Assembly (NCBI GenBank): GCA_033439795.1
Contig: JAUTDP010000005.1
Coordinates: forward strand, 3,253,001-3,317,000
Reading direction: 5' to 3'
DNA: 64,000 bases
DNA from: Sordaria brevicollis
Lineage: Eukaryota; Ascomycota; Sordariomycetes; Sordariales; Sordariaceae
Below the pieces are notes generated by a model, which was not told the origin of the DNA, made no database searches, and saw only the letters and a list, made by a program, of their open reading frames with translations. This document shows positions 49,444-58,534 of the stretch, one piece after another (the first letter of the stretch is position 1; each line of letters begins with the position of its first letter). The translations under genes were made by a program, and so were the position numbers.

Positions 49444-49671
49444 TATAAGGGGCATAATACAATTGGTATAAATATTAGGTCTTAACGAATCGATAAAGTT
49501 TTACAAAGAGGAAAAAGGAGGAAGGGAAGCGCCCTTTAGGCAATATTAATTAGCTATCCTTTTGAAGATTAGGGCACGGGCCACTCCGCTTGCCGTAGCG
49601 GCAAGGACCGCGACTGGCGGCCCGACTAGCAGTACCAGTCAAACTCAGCCACGGGCATTAGCCCCATAACA
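49444..49671 (-). repeat. 5' LTR of the nested gypsy element (right side)
   Basis: 228 bp, TATAAGGGGC to CCATAACA. The first 100 bp (inner side) are RIP-changed; the outer side is intact. Confidence 0.92.
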
Positions 49672-50152
49672 ATAGGACTTTATAATTACTAATATAATAG
49701 AAGTAGAATTCGTTAATTTACTTCCAATAGCGAAATTACTATAATAAATAAATAATATATTTTATAAATTAAGTATAATTAATAATTAGTAGAATATTTA
49801 GAAGATCTTCTATACCGATAGTATAAATATTAAGGAGAGGGTCTTTAATAAGAACGTTCTTATTCGAAATTAATATATTAATATTCGATATAAATAATTA
49901 ATCGAATAAATTGAATAAAAGAATATCGAAATTATTTATATCTCTAGGGAGGAAATACTTATAAATAGATTTATAAAACCGTTAAAAGTAAATAGGTACG
50001 TAAAGTTCGTAAAGTTAGTCGGAATATATTAGTAAAAAGTTTTTTAAGTTTAATAGAAACGGAAATACTATAATATATATTATAAGATTATTTTGTATAT
50101 AGTACTTTTACTTCACTTTATCTATTTTGAGGTCTTTCGGTTTATAGGGGTA

Positions 50153-50329
50153 TATTAGAAGTCTATACGCACCTATGTAGGTGAATGGCCATACTATTTA
50201 CCGTTAGGCTCCCTGCCCTATATTTTTTAGCCCTCTAGACCCGGCTACATATAGATTTCTTTCTTCCTAGAATAACAACAATCAATCACATCACCACAAT
50301 TGCTTCATTCGTGCCTTGTGTGTTCCACA
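50153..50329 (+). repeat. 3' LTR of the second copia element
   Basis: 177 bp, TATTAGAAGT to TTCCACA. Its inner (left) edge has G-to-A changes where the left LTR has TGTTGGAG; its outer edge is intact. Confidence 0.92.
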
Positions 50330-50334
50330 AAGGG

Positions 50335-51088
50335 GAAAAGCAAATCATTACCATGGAGCCAGTGGGCACCAACAACGCTACTAGAACATTGTTCTTTCTG
50401 AAAATGGATTTTTCTCCCACTGGGAGTCCGCTGCTTTCAGGGGGTCAGTTTTTTAGTGGCGGTAGTGGCACACAGGCACACAGGCAGACAGGCACGCTGC
50501 AATGCAATGCATCCCCGGCCCGCCCCTTGTTTCCTTTTGTTACTGTAGGAACGGGTCGGGTGTCCACGATTGGATGTTATCCACAAAACCATCACCACCC
50601 TTGCTTGCTTCTGGTACCTGAATTTACCCTATTTTGGCGCGCTCGCTCTTTTTTTTATTTTTTTCCTTCCCATGTCTGGGATTCACACACGATGGAGTCA
50701 AGGGGAGGGGGGAAATTTCGATTAGTACTGCTGGAATTAGCACACATCCAATCGTAGACACACACACCGCAGACAGGGCAAGCTAGCTAGCTAGCTAGCT
50801 GAAATGGAACCGGGACGGCGGCGTCGTTTGTCTGGAAATGACCTGCAATTTCAGAGTTATGGCCCTAGCACCCCTTTTCTGAGGGAGGACCTCGAGTTCG
50901 CTTTTATTTCTTTCGTTTTCCCGTCATTCTCTGCTTTCATTCTTTTCCTTCTTTTTTGCCTTTCTCTCGTTGTCCTTTGGAACCAGTCCATTCGTTTATT
51001 ACCAAACTTCACCAGCTTCAACAAGCTTCGCTTCACCAACCAACTTTCAGTCTCTCTTTACCGTTTAATACCATATAATCAGCCCAAA
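50335..51088. other. Promoter and leader of the disordered-protein gene
   Basis: It contains a gcta repeat at about 50782-50801 and a long CT/TTTC-rich leader (50895-51060). An ATG at 50804 is in frame with the gene below and would add a hydrophobic stretch, but this reads like translated pyrimidine-rich leader, so I do not use it. Confidence 0.5.
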
Positions 51089-51709
51089 ATGTCCGCCGAA
51101 CAACAAGACCAGCGGCCCAAGTCCTCCGCCTCCTCCAAGGAGTCTACTTCTTCCCGCAAGTCCTCGGACCAGCAGCGCGGCCACCAGCTTTCCGACGACG
51201 GCCCCGCCCCTACCACCACCGCCGCCGGCACCACCCCGGACGCCTACCAGCAGTTGTCCGACGACCAGGACCCCACCACCACTGGCTCTGATGAGAAAGC
51301 CGACAAACCCAAGAAAGAAAACCCCCTCAAGAAATTCATCGCCTCCCTCAAGGGTCTTTCCTGCACCGGCGCCGGGCCCAAGTCGCCCAAGAACTCCAAG
51401 GATGGCGGTGTCAATGGTGGTAATGGTGAGGATGGTGACGACGAAAACACCCCCAACGCCAGGCCCGTGAGCCAGTCCAGCTTGGAGAGCAAGAACCACA
51501 AGACGGTTGTGGAGAAGAGCGCGCCGCAGATTGATGTTAGTCCGGCTGTTGATGGGGAGAGGAGGAGTTTGGATGGGAAGGAGGGGGAGAAGCAGGGAGA
51601 GGAGAAGAAGGAGGGTGGGGAGGGGGGCAAGGAGGGAGAGAAGGAGAAGGAGAAGGGAGAGGTGGGGTTGACGACGACGGTTATTAGTGCGACGCCTCCT
51701 ACTCTTTAG
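51089..51709 (+). CDS. Unknown disordered, acidic Ser/Lys/Glu-rich protein
   Basis: 206 residues from the ATG at 51089 (context cccaaaATGtcc). I do not recognise it. The N-terminal 80 residues are Ser/Gln/Asp/Thr-rich (MSAEQQDQRPKSSASSKEST). A short basic-hydrophobic helix, KKENPLKKFIASLKGLSCTG (about 92-111), is the only ordered-looking part and might be a binding motif. The rest is low complexity, ending in a Glu/Lys/Gly-rich repeat and VGLTTTVISATPPTL. The stop TAG is followed directly by gtatgt. A ggctaac branch and an atag acceptor at 51774 make a plausible intron placed immediately after the stop codon. Confidence 0.55.
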   Translation: MSAEQQDQRPKSSASSKESTSSRKSSDQQRGHQLSDDGPAPTTTAAGTTPDAYQQLSDDQDPTTTGSDEKADKPKKENPLKKFIASLKGLSCTGAGPKSPKNSKDGGVNGGNGEDGDDENTPNARPVSQSSLESKNHKTVVEKSAPQIDVSPAVDGERRSLDGKEGEKQGEEKKEGGEGGKEGEKEKEKGEVGLTTTVISATPPTL

Positions 51710-51774
51710 GTATGTTCTTTTTGTCTCTGAATGGTGTTGGGGAAGGGGATAGAAGGCTAACAGGGTGGGAATAG
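51710..51774 (+). other. Possible 3' UTR intron directly after the stop codon
   Basis: Donor gtatgt begins at the base after the TAG stop. The branch site ggctaac is near 51755 and the acceptor gggaatag ends at 51774. All three signals match the fungal consensus. Confidence 0.4.
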
Positions 51775-53153
51775 GTGCTGAAAAGTCCAGAGTTTGAGGG
51801 GTTGTCTGTACCAGTCAGAGCTTCTTCGATACATCATCACATACAACACAATGCATGGACGGTGTTCCGGTTACTACCTCTACGCATCGGTGGCGGAGGG
51901 TAGAGAAGTTGAGAGGGGAAGAGAGATACACTGTACGATTTGGAAAGAAAGAAACCGACCTGCACGCACGCACGCACGGAAGGGAAAGAAGGGAGCGGAG
52001 TTTGCTTTTTTTGTCTACCACCACGCACCACACTGGCTTACCATGGACGGGATGCTTTGCTTTGCGATGCATTACTACTACTTCCTTCTGTTTCGATACC
52101 CACGGCAATCTTTCAGTTAGAGCATGCCTGCTAATCATGCTCCTCGTTCAAAACGGACGGGTAGAAGCAAAAAAAAAAAAAGACAGTATGCAAGGTTAAT
52201 TTAATTTTGAAGTTGGTGTTTCAATGCTACCTAGCTAGCTCTTGGTTAATCGTGCAAGTGTTGTCCGGGTAGGTACCGAGTGCTGTTACTGTTGGTGGAA
52301 GTCTGACGTGCAAGTTGCAACTGGTCAATTTTCAGCCACATTACGACATAAACATAACCTATGTCCCCCATCTCAACATCTTCATTCCACTTCTCGTGAT
52401 GATCCAATGTCAAATGTCACCGTCTTTGCACTTTTCTTCTTCCTTGTCAGCCACCTTTTCCCAACTCCTCAGTGCCCCCCTCTCCCCATCGGGCCCATCC
52501 TCTCTTCGCCTCCTCATCAACTCACCTACCTAGTATCAAAATATGCATGAGATTTGTTACGGCTGTACTCGGCACCCGGTACGCAAAAAGAAGGCCAAAT
52601 AAACAGATGCTTGCGTGAGATGATGCAAGGAGACCAGACCAGCGATCCCTTTTACACCAAAGCTCATAATGCTCTTAGGTTGGGTGTCTTCGACTGGAGT
52701 GGGCAGAGCTCTGCTGCATTCATTGACCCAGATGCAATGTCCAAATCCTTTGCATCTCAGTGGGGGTAGCGGAATACTTCCGAGTGATGTACCGTGTGGT
52801 TTATGTTGTACCGGAAGTTGAGGTACCATTGACTTGTCACGGCCGTTTCAGCCGGAGTTGCTGGTATGGTTGTATCCTCCCCGGATGTGTACAGGATTCC
52901 ATCAGTGCGGTCACTCGGCTCATACTCGCCGTGATGCATCTTTTGGGACATATTCTACAACTAAACCCCAGTATTTTCAGGCTTCCATCCAGTCCCAAAT
53001 CGAGCAATTTTGAAAATATTACAATAGAAAAGTAAAGCATGCAGTTTGTTGTTGGTGAAGAAGGAATTATCGGTATACGTAGTGGTATCTCTTCGGTGTT
53101 GTTGCAACAATGCCCTCATAGGGACTAAATGTGGCAAGAAATTATCAACCAAT
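51775..53153. other. Spacer between the disordered-protein gene and tRNA-Ser
   Basis: No supported gene. A short (gcac) repeat lies near 51963-51978 and an A-run at 52171-52183. Confidence 0.45.
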
Positions 53154-53235
53154 GGCGTGGTGGCAGAGTGGTCTAATGCGCAAGACTCGAAATCTTGTTC
53201 CTTCGGGAGCGTCTGTTCGAATCAGGCCCACGTCG
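53154..53235 (+). tRNA. tRNA-Ser (anticodon CGA)
   Basis: 82 nt without CCA. The acceptor stem pairs GGCGTGG with CCACGTC (one G-U), and the discriminator is G. The anticodon stem CAAGA/TCTTG encloses the loop CTCGAAA with anticodon CGA, reading UCG codons. A long variable arm (gttccttcgggagcg region) is the class II mark of tRNA-Ser. The A box (TGGCAGAGTGG) and B box (GTTCGAATC) are intact. No intron. A T-rich stretch follows from 53246 (tttctttttttg), the pol III stop. Confidence 0.95.
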
Positions 53236-53245
53236 GTTTACAATT

Positions 53246-53257
53246 TCTTTTTTTGTC
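53246..53257 (+). terminator. T-run, RNA polymerase III terminator of tRNA-Ser
   Basis: tttcttttttt-type run about 11 nt after the mature tRNA 3' end. Confidence 0.6.
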
Positions 53258-53566
53258 TTTTCCTTATTGCTGCAATCGTCTCAATTCTCTAGGATGCTTG
53301 AGCTTCCTCTTTTGTTTATTCCATGTCATATATGCGTGACAGAAGAGTCTTAAGTCGCCAAGTAGGTCTACTAAACTCGACTTTACTTATTATTTTGTCG
53401 TTCCCGTTCCAACGCAGCTATACCGTTGTTTACATCCCCCCTTTCCCCTGCATTCCACCGCATATTCTCACGTCCCCCTTCCTCTCGCGTACCGCACCCA
53501 TTCCCTTTTCAACTTTTACCCCTTTCTCCCTCCCATCCCCCTCCATACTCCCCTCAGATCTACAAC

Positions 53567-54241
53567 TCAAATCTGCACATAACACCCAACCAACCCCCAC
53601 CCCCTCAAAAACGAATTCCCACACCTCTCATCACTCGGTACATCCACATGCTGCTTTCCATTTCCCCCACCATCCCCATCTTCCATATCCCACTCAATCC
53701 AAACATTATCCCAATTATCATCCCAATACTCCGTCGTGCACGCATGTCCGCCATGTATCCGTATCTCCGTCGGCAGGTCTTGGTGGTCAAAAGTAGTCCA
53801 GTAGTCCTGCCACGCGCCGTGATCGCCCTTTTTCCGCGTGCCGCAGAAAAGATTGCCCGAGAGGAGGAACTTGTGGTTGCGGATGGTGACGTGGGTCTTG
53901 GCCACGTCGTAGTTTTTGGGGGTGGAGGGGGGGTGGATGGCGCCGAGGGTTATTAGGTAGGTGTTGCTGGGGATGTATCGCGGTTAGAGAGGGGGGTGGG
54001 AAAGGGGGTGGGAAAGGGGAGGAGGGGGGAGAGGGGTGGAAAGGGGAAGGAGGGGGGGAAAGGGGAACGGGAAGGGGGGATGGAAGGCTTACCAGTCGTA
54101 GACGCCCCATTGGTCTTCCCAGTTACAGTCGGAGTCATCGTTGATGCGGAGTTTGGATATGGAGGTGATGTTTTGGAGAGTAGGCACTGCTAGAGCAGCA
54201 TTCGTGAGGAAGAGGGCGGCGAAGACGTTGAATAACTTCAT
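53567..54241 (-). CDS. Small secreted cysteine protein A, two exons; paralogue of the next gene
   Basis: Exon 1 (54241-54093) and exon 2 (53966-53567) give 182 residues. A signal peptide is clear: MKLFNVFAALFLTNAALA. The mature part starts with Asp/Trp-rich sequence (DSDCNWEDQWGVYD) and carries about six cysteines. Family blocks shared with the neighbour are D-S-x-C, a Cys split by the intron, I-x-x-H-G-G-x-A-C (IRIHGGHACTTEYWDDNWDN), and HVDVPSDERC near the end. The intron (126 nt; gtaagc donor, tctctaac branch, ccccag acceptor) is phase 2 and divides a TGC cysteine codon (TG then C). I know of no named family. Secretion and cysteines suggest an extracellular protein, possibly carbohydrate- or host-related; function is unknown. 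The intron is filled by cccttt-type repeats. Confidence 0.72.
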
Positions 54242-54993
54242 TGCTTAGTAGGAGGGCCGTTCGCTTGATCCGTGATGATATTGGGGCTTTGAGACAAGGA
54301 CCAGACGCTAGGTCTTGACACTTGAGACAGATATATGCTCGTTGGTCTTCATCCACGACGAGAGCCCACAACGAAAGATACAGCATGTGATCGTTGACAG
54401 TATCAGGTCAGTACTGGCTTGATAGGTCAAATGTAACTCGGATGAATCACGGCCATAGCTATCTTGATATCTTCTCATTGCGTAAGTTTACATGGAGGTT
54501 ATTTCCCGTGGTACCCGCGTTGCGCGTGTTTTCCTCCCACGGCTTCCATTTTGGCAACTTAGCTTATGGTTCGACTTTATCAAATGAGTACCTCTAGGTA
54601 CCGAGCAGTATGATGTCTCATATGCCAAACATCTTGCCTTGCCCAGCATTTAAACTCCGAGCCTCATCTCCGCGTTCCTTACGGGGCCTCACTGGCACGT
54701 CTCACTTTCAATCACCCCAAACAACGGTTGAGCCCTTCGTGCCTGTCAGGTGTCAGGTATCAAGTGTTAGAACTCAGAATCCCATCACATTTCCCTCTGG
54801 CCGCCATATGTTTCTTCTTCTCTGTCTATCGAAATCCTTTGCCTCCTGATGATTCGGCATTCGCGCTTTCACTCTCACGATGTCCAGTTTATTCTCACTA
54901 AAACTACCACGGCCTATGCTTCTCTTCCTTACATCCTTATTCATCCCAGCTCACCACCTCTTTTTCTTCATCCTCTCCCAATCCCTCCCCCCC
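54242..54993. other. Spacer between the two secreted-protein genes
   Basis: About 750 bp that include a tacctctaggta motif at 54589. No further gene seen. Confidence 0.45.
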
Positions 54994-55808
54994 TCACCCC
55001 CTCCCCGCAAACAAATCCCCCCCCTCCGGCCCCGCACTCCCTCCCATCCCCCACCCCTCCCCAGGCCTCCCTCTATCCAACACACACCTAAACCCCACAA
55101 AATCCATCCACCTACACCTTTTATCGGTCGGCACATCCACATGCGTGCCCGCGTAATTAATCCAAGTGTTATCATACGGGCCATTATACGCATTTTCGTT
55201 ACACGCGTTTCCGCCGTGGAAATCGATGGTCCATGGTAGCACGGAGGAGACGGACTTCCATTGGTCGCCGTGGCAGTTGAGCGCTGATTTGATCTCGAGG
55301 ATGGGAAGAGGGAAAGTGGTGTGGTTCAAATTGAGGAGAATCGGGTTGTAGAGGAAGAGGTTGGTGATGTTGAGCATGTAGATGAAGAGGTAGTTTTTTG
55401 TGATGATGCCGGCTAGGTTGGGGTGGCCTAGGTGGATTGAGAGTTGGTTGCTGGGGGGAGAGGGGGTGTTAGTTGAGGATTACTTAGGCATACGAGAGAC
55501 TGAGGGAAGGAGGTGGATGGGGGTGATGATGGTTCAGTTGGATGGGATGTGAACCCGACGTACCATTTCAGCTCCCCAAGACCATCGGTCCATGTTACGC
55601 AGTTGGAATCGTCTAGCGGTATGTCATCTGTGGCATGGCGGATGACCAACCCTGACGACTCTGACTCTGATGATGTTGTTGTTCTTTCCGCTAGAGCAGG
55701 ACCTGTGTCGTGATGTTCGAGACCAACATGAAAGTGGGAAGGAGCTGCCAAAGTGACAGCGGCCGAAAGAGCTCCCAGGAGAACGGATAAGAAATTCTCG
55801 TGCTTCAT
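54994..55808 (-). CDS. Small secreted cysteine protein B, two exons; paralogue of the previous gene
   Basis: Exon 1 (55808-55564) and exon 2 (55450-54994) give 233 residues. The N-terminus (MKHENFLSVLLGALSAAVTL-AAP) is a signal peptide, followed by a His/Ser-rich propeptide-like segment (about 24-62). The family blocks match gene A: DDSNCVTW, the intron-split Cys, IDFHGGNACNENAY, DNTWIN and HVDVPTDKRC. The intron (113 nt; gtacgt donor, aactaac branch, ccccag acceptor) sits at the same place and in the same phase 2 inside a TGC codon as in gene A, showing descent from one ancestor. The C-terminus after the last shared Cys (RGRPGEGWGMGGSAG...) is Gly-rich and differs from A. Function unknown. 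Confidence 0.72.
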
Positions 55809-56705
55809 GATAATGTTTGCGGTAGAAGATGTTGGTTGGCAATTGACGGATGTGTTGGCAAACGTGGAGCGGATTTAAGTCCGTAATATGTGGTGTTTTC
55901 TCTCTTAGATGTTGTTGACTGGAAGTTAGGCAGAGGATGCGGACAACAAGTACTAAACGGGCCGAAAAGATGGAAGGCAGGATGCAGACGGGGTTGTGAA
56001 ACCCGACATGATGGGCTCAAGTAAAGCCTTATAGCAGGAAAGAGCTTTCCATCCTATTCGGACCGGATCACCAAAAGTCCCAACTTCCCAACTGGGGCAA
56101 ACTCCTTCCATTACACGAAAGTCGACCCTCCGTCGTCCCCCACCGAAACATGAGACATTGGTATCCAAGTTCCCTAAAGCAGAAGACTGCTCGCATCTTT
56201 CAAGCCGCAAGACCGTCCCCTTCAATCAAGGTTTGCCTCGCAACTCGCCCAAGCCAACTCCTCCTCCTCCTTCTCCTACAACACATCCTCTCGTCCTCAA
56301 TACCCCATTAGGATGGACATGAAGACCTGAGCCTTTGGGTCTACATGTCCAAACTGACACATCTAGAGCCAAAAAAATGTCAACAGCTTGATACAGCCAT
56401 AACACCGGTACTTCTTCCCGTCTCTCTCACCTCATGTTGCGCAAAATCGGGAAGTTGGTGTCATGATGGCGGGAATGATTGCGGCCGAAAACGGGAACGG
56501 CTGGAACAGGTTGACTGACTTGGACCCAGACGGTTGAAGAGTGTCACTTGTCAGGTCCTGAGACTCCTGACAGGCACACAAGGACTGTCAGGGACTGCTG
56601 CTCCTCGAGGTATACACGATCCCGTGCCAAAGGTACCATACCTCCCGAAATTCCATGACATGGAGGTATAGACGGGAGGTAGGTACTGACCGCCAACCCG
56701 GGCAT
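55809..56705. other. Spacer between secreted protein B and the dehydrogenase gene
   Basis: About 900 bp, with no supported gene. It serves as the promoter of protein B and the 3' flank of the dehydrogenase gene. Confidence 0.45.
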
Positions 56706-57267
56706 CTACTGGGTAACATGCAGATTACTCCCAGCCAAACCAACCACTCCAAACCTAAACATCTCGGGATCCTTCTTGAAGCGCTCCTCATAGATAGCCC
56801 TAAGCTCATCCACATCCCAGGCAGCCCAGACGAAGCGCCCGTGGAGGAACCTCGCTTCCTTGGTGGTTGCCCAGGTGGCAAAGTCGGCTGGCAGTGAAAC
56901 TGTTTGACTGTTAAAACCCTTCCCACAATCTGCATTGGTCGGTAGAGGCATAAACTCACTATCATCAAACGGCAAAACACTCTTATCAACTCCAAGACCC
57001 TGGCACAGCTCCGAGTAAATCGTTCCGGGGTGAAAGCTGATGACCTGCAACTTCTCCGGGTCTGCTTGCTGGGCGATATATCCAAAGAAGAGACCCGCAG
57101 TGGCTTTCGTGAAGCCGTACTCCGGACAAGAGGCGAGAGCGGGTGAGTAAGCCGGGTGGCTGATGTGCGCGGAGGCGGTGGATGTGTTGAGGAGGAACTG
57201 TTTTTTGTTTCAGGTTTCCTGTTAGCCATTCCTCCCTCTTCCCTTTCCACGTCCCCCATATTCGTCT

Positions 57268-57298
<31 letters not shown>

Positions 57299-58017
57299 TT
57301 CCCCCTTTCTTTCCCCCTTCCGCCCTCCCCCATATCCTCTGGGCTTCCAACCCAACGAACTGGATGGACTTGTGCAATGGAAAAAACCAGACTCACCTTC
57401 TCCCTCCCCCTCCCCCCAGGCTGCCTCATAAAAAGCTCCACACTCCTCATCGGCCCCCTCAAATTCTTCTCCAGCTTCCCCCAAACCTCCCCCGTCGACC
57501 TCCCCCCTTCCTCCTTCGGAGCACACAACCCACCCATCGCCATCTCCCCCACCGCGTTCAACGCCAACACATCCACCACTGTCCCTTCCTCTCCCAGCTT
57601 CTGCCACAAGGCATCAATCTCCTCCATATCAACCGCATCCGACCTCTCACCCACCACCACCGTCTCCGTCTTTCCCAGTTCAGCGGCGTGCTGCCGCAGC
57701 AAAGAAACAGCGGCGTCGATCCGCTCTTGACGGCGGCCGGTGATGATCACTTTGGAGGCGGAGGCGGTGATGAAGGATTTGGCCATTGCGAGGCCGATTC
57801 CCGCTGTGGCGCCCGTGATGAGGACGGTGTGGCCGGCGTGCGAGATGGAAGACGGGTTGAGGGAGGGGTTGATGGCTAGGTAGGAGGTGGTGTGCATGGT
57901 GGGCGTCACGTTGGTGAGGGTGTGGTTGTGGGAGGGGGTGTGCCAGGGGATGTTGAAGATGGTGGGGATTTGTTTGGTGGTTGGGGTGGTGGTGTCGGTA
58001 GGTGCGGAGGAAGCCAT
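56706..58017 (-). CDS. Short-chain dehydrogenase/reductase, two exons
   Basis: Exon 1 (58017-57397) and exon 2 (57197-56706) give 370 residues. The Rossmann cofactor motif TGATAGIG is at 68-75 (VLITGATAGIGLAMAKSF). The catalytic Ser lies in NTSTASAH (213-216) and Y-x-x-x-K is YGFTK (234-238), so the enzyme should be an active NAD(P)-dependent oxidoreductase. The substrate is unknown; the ITGRRQERI segment after the second strand favours NADP. The ATG at 58017 (ACCATGG) starts a 60-residue extension rich in Thr and Pro. The 199-nt intron has a gtgagt donor, a ggctaac branch and an aacag acceptor and joins in phase 0. It contains a run of 30 Cs (plus strand; Gs in the transcript). Reading through the intron would break the catalytic part, so the spliced form is right. 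Confidence 0.85.
57269..57298. repeat. Homopolymer of 30 C
   Basis: Thirty consecutive Cs on the plus strand inside the dehydrogenase intron, flanked by more C-rich sequence. In the transcript this is a G-run. Confidence 0.9.
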
Positions 58018-58534
58018 GGTGGTGAGGTGCTTGAGGTTGTGTTGGTGATGGTTGAACTCGGTGACTGTATGTCCTGGTTTTGGGGAGCTTCTGACTTTAT
58101 ACGGGTGCAACTTCCGAATAACGGATTGGATTGGTAGAGGTAGGTAGCCATGGGGGGGAGTTGCCAACTCATCGCCACGAATCGTCTCCACTGCACTGTG
58201 CATGAAGTGTCTACTGTCTAGCGCCCAGTCGCTTCCGAGTTGTGGATTGCCGTTTCATCGCTGCGGCTTGAACCTCATGATCTACACCTGCCGTCCGGAT
58301 GTCGTTTGACGATCCGGCAGCATTTGGCAAAGACCACAAGATGTCTCAACCCGACAAAGGCCCAAATTGGGTTTCCAACATTCGATGTCCTGTTCCAACC
58401 AGCCAACTTCTCGAGAAAAAAAGCCATGCATCAGTGCGCCCCAGCTCCCCTCCCGCTTCATCTGCTCAACATGAACCATCCAAAGCTTCCTATACCCCGA
58501 CCACAACGACATGATCTCCGACTCCAGCGTACGG
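58018..58534. other. Promoter of the dehydrogenase gene
   Basis: About 500 bp. A 71-codon frame (58299-58514, plus) has an ATG but no recognisable domain. I do not call it. Confidence 0.4.

Larger units (their letters stand above)
43483..49671 (-). mobile_element. Complete Ty3/gypsy LTR retrotransposon nested in the copia element, RIP-mutated
   Basis: Two 228-bp LTRs (43483-43710 and 49444-49671) and the target duplication ATAGG (43478-43482 and 49672-49676) define 6189 bp. The minus strand codes for pol: at about 46790-46700 the reverse transcriptase block reads RDYLNTFYIIYINDIFIYS, the typical gypsy motif, with Asn for the first catalytic Asp. A polypurine tract (ggggg-agaa-ggggg on the minus strand) sits next to the left LTR at 43718-43731, so the left LTR is the 3' one. 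Between pol and that LTR lies an extra block of about 1.1 kb with an opposite-strand frame (separate entry). Insertion split the copia RNase H; the two halves read on continuously when the element is removed. Confidence 0.92.
38052..50329 (+). mobile_element. Complete Ty1/copia LTR retrotransposon, RIP-mutated, with a nested gypsy insertion
   Basis: Two 177-bp LTRs (38052-38228 and 50153-50329) are flanked by the target duplication AAGGG (38047-38051 and 50330-50334). Without the nested element and its duplicated 5 bp, the copia element is about 6.1 kb. On the plus strand, gag-like sequence lies at about 38.7-39.7 kb, integrase-like sequence after about 40.5 kb, reverse transcriptase with Y-I-N-D at 42864-42875, and RNase H split by the nested insertion at 43482. 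The frame resumes at 49677 with the copia C-terminal blocks (EVEFVNL, RYINIRYKW, ISREE, KPLK). All frames carry many TAA/TAG stops. LTR differences are C-to-T and G-to-A. The element is dead. Confidence 0.93.

Noticed and set aside
50804..51088. In-frame upstream ATG adding a hydrophobic segment to the disordered protein
   Set aside because: The hydrophobic stretch comes from the pyrimidine-rich leader (TTT/CTT codons). The ATG at 51089 has much better context.
58299..58514. 71-codon plus-strand frame upstream of the dehydrogenase
   Set aside because: It has an ATG, but its sequence is polar and featureless and it lies in the promoter of the dehydrogenase gene.
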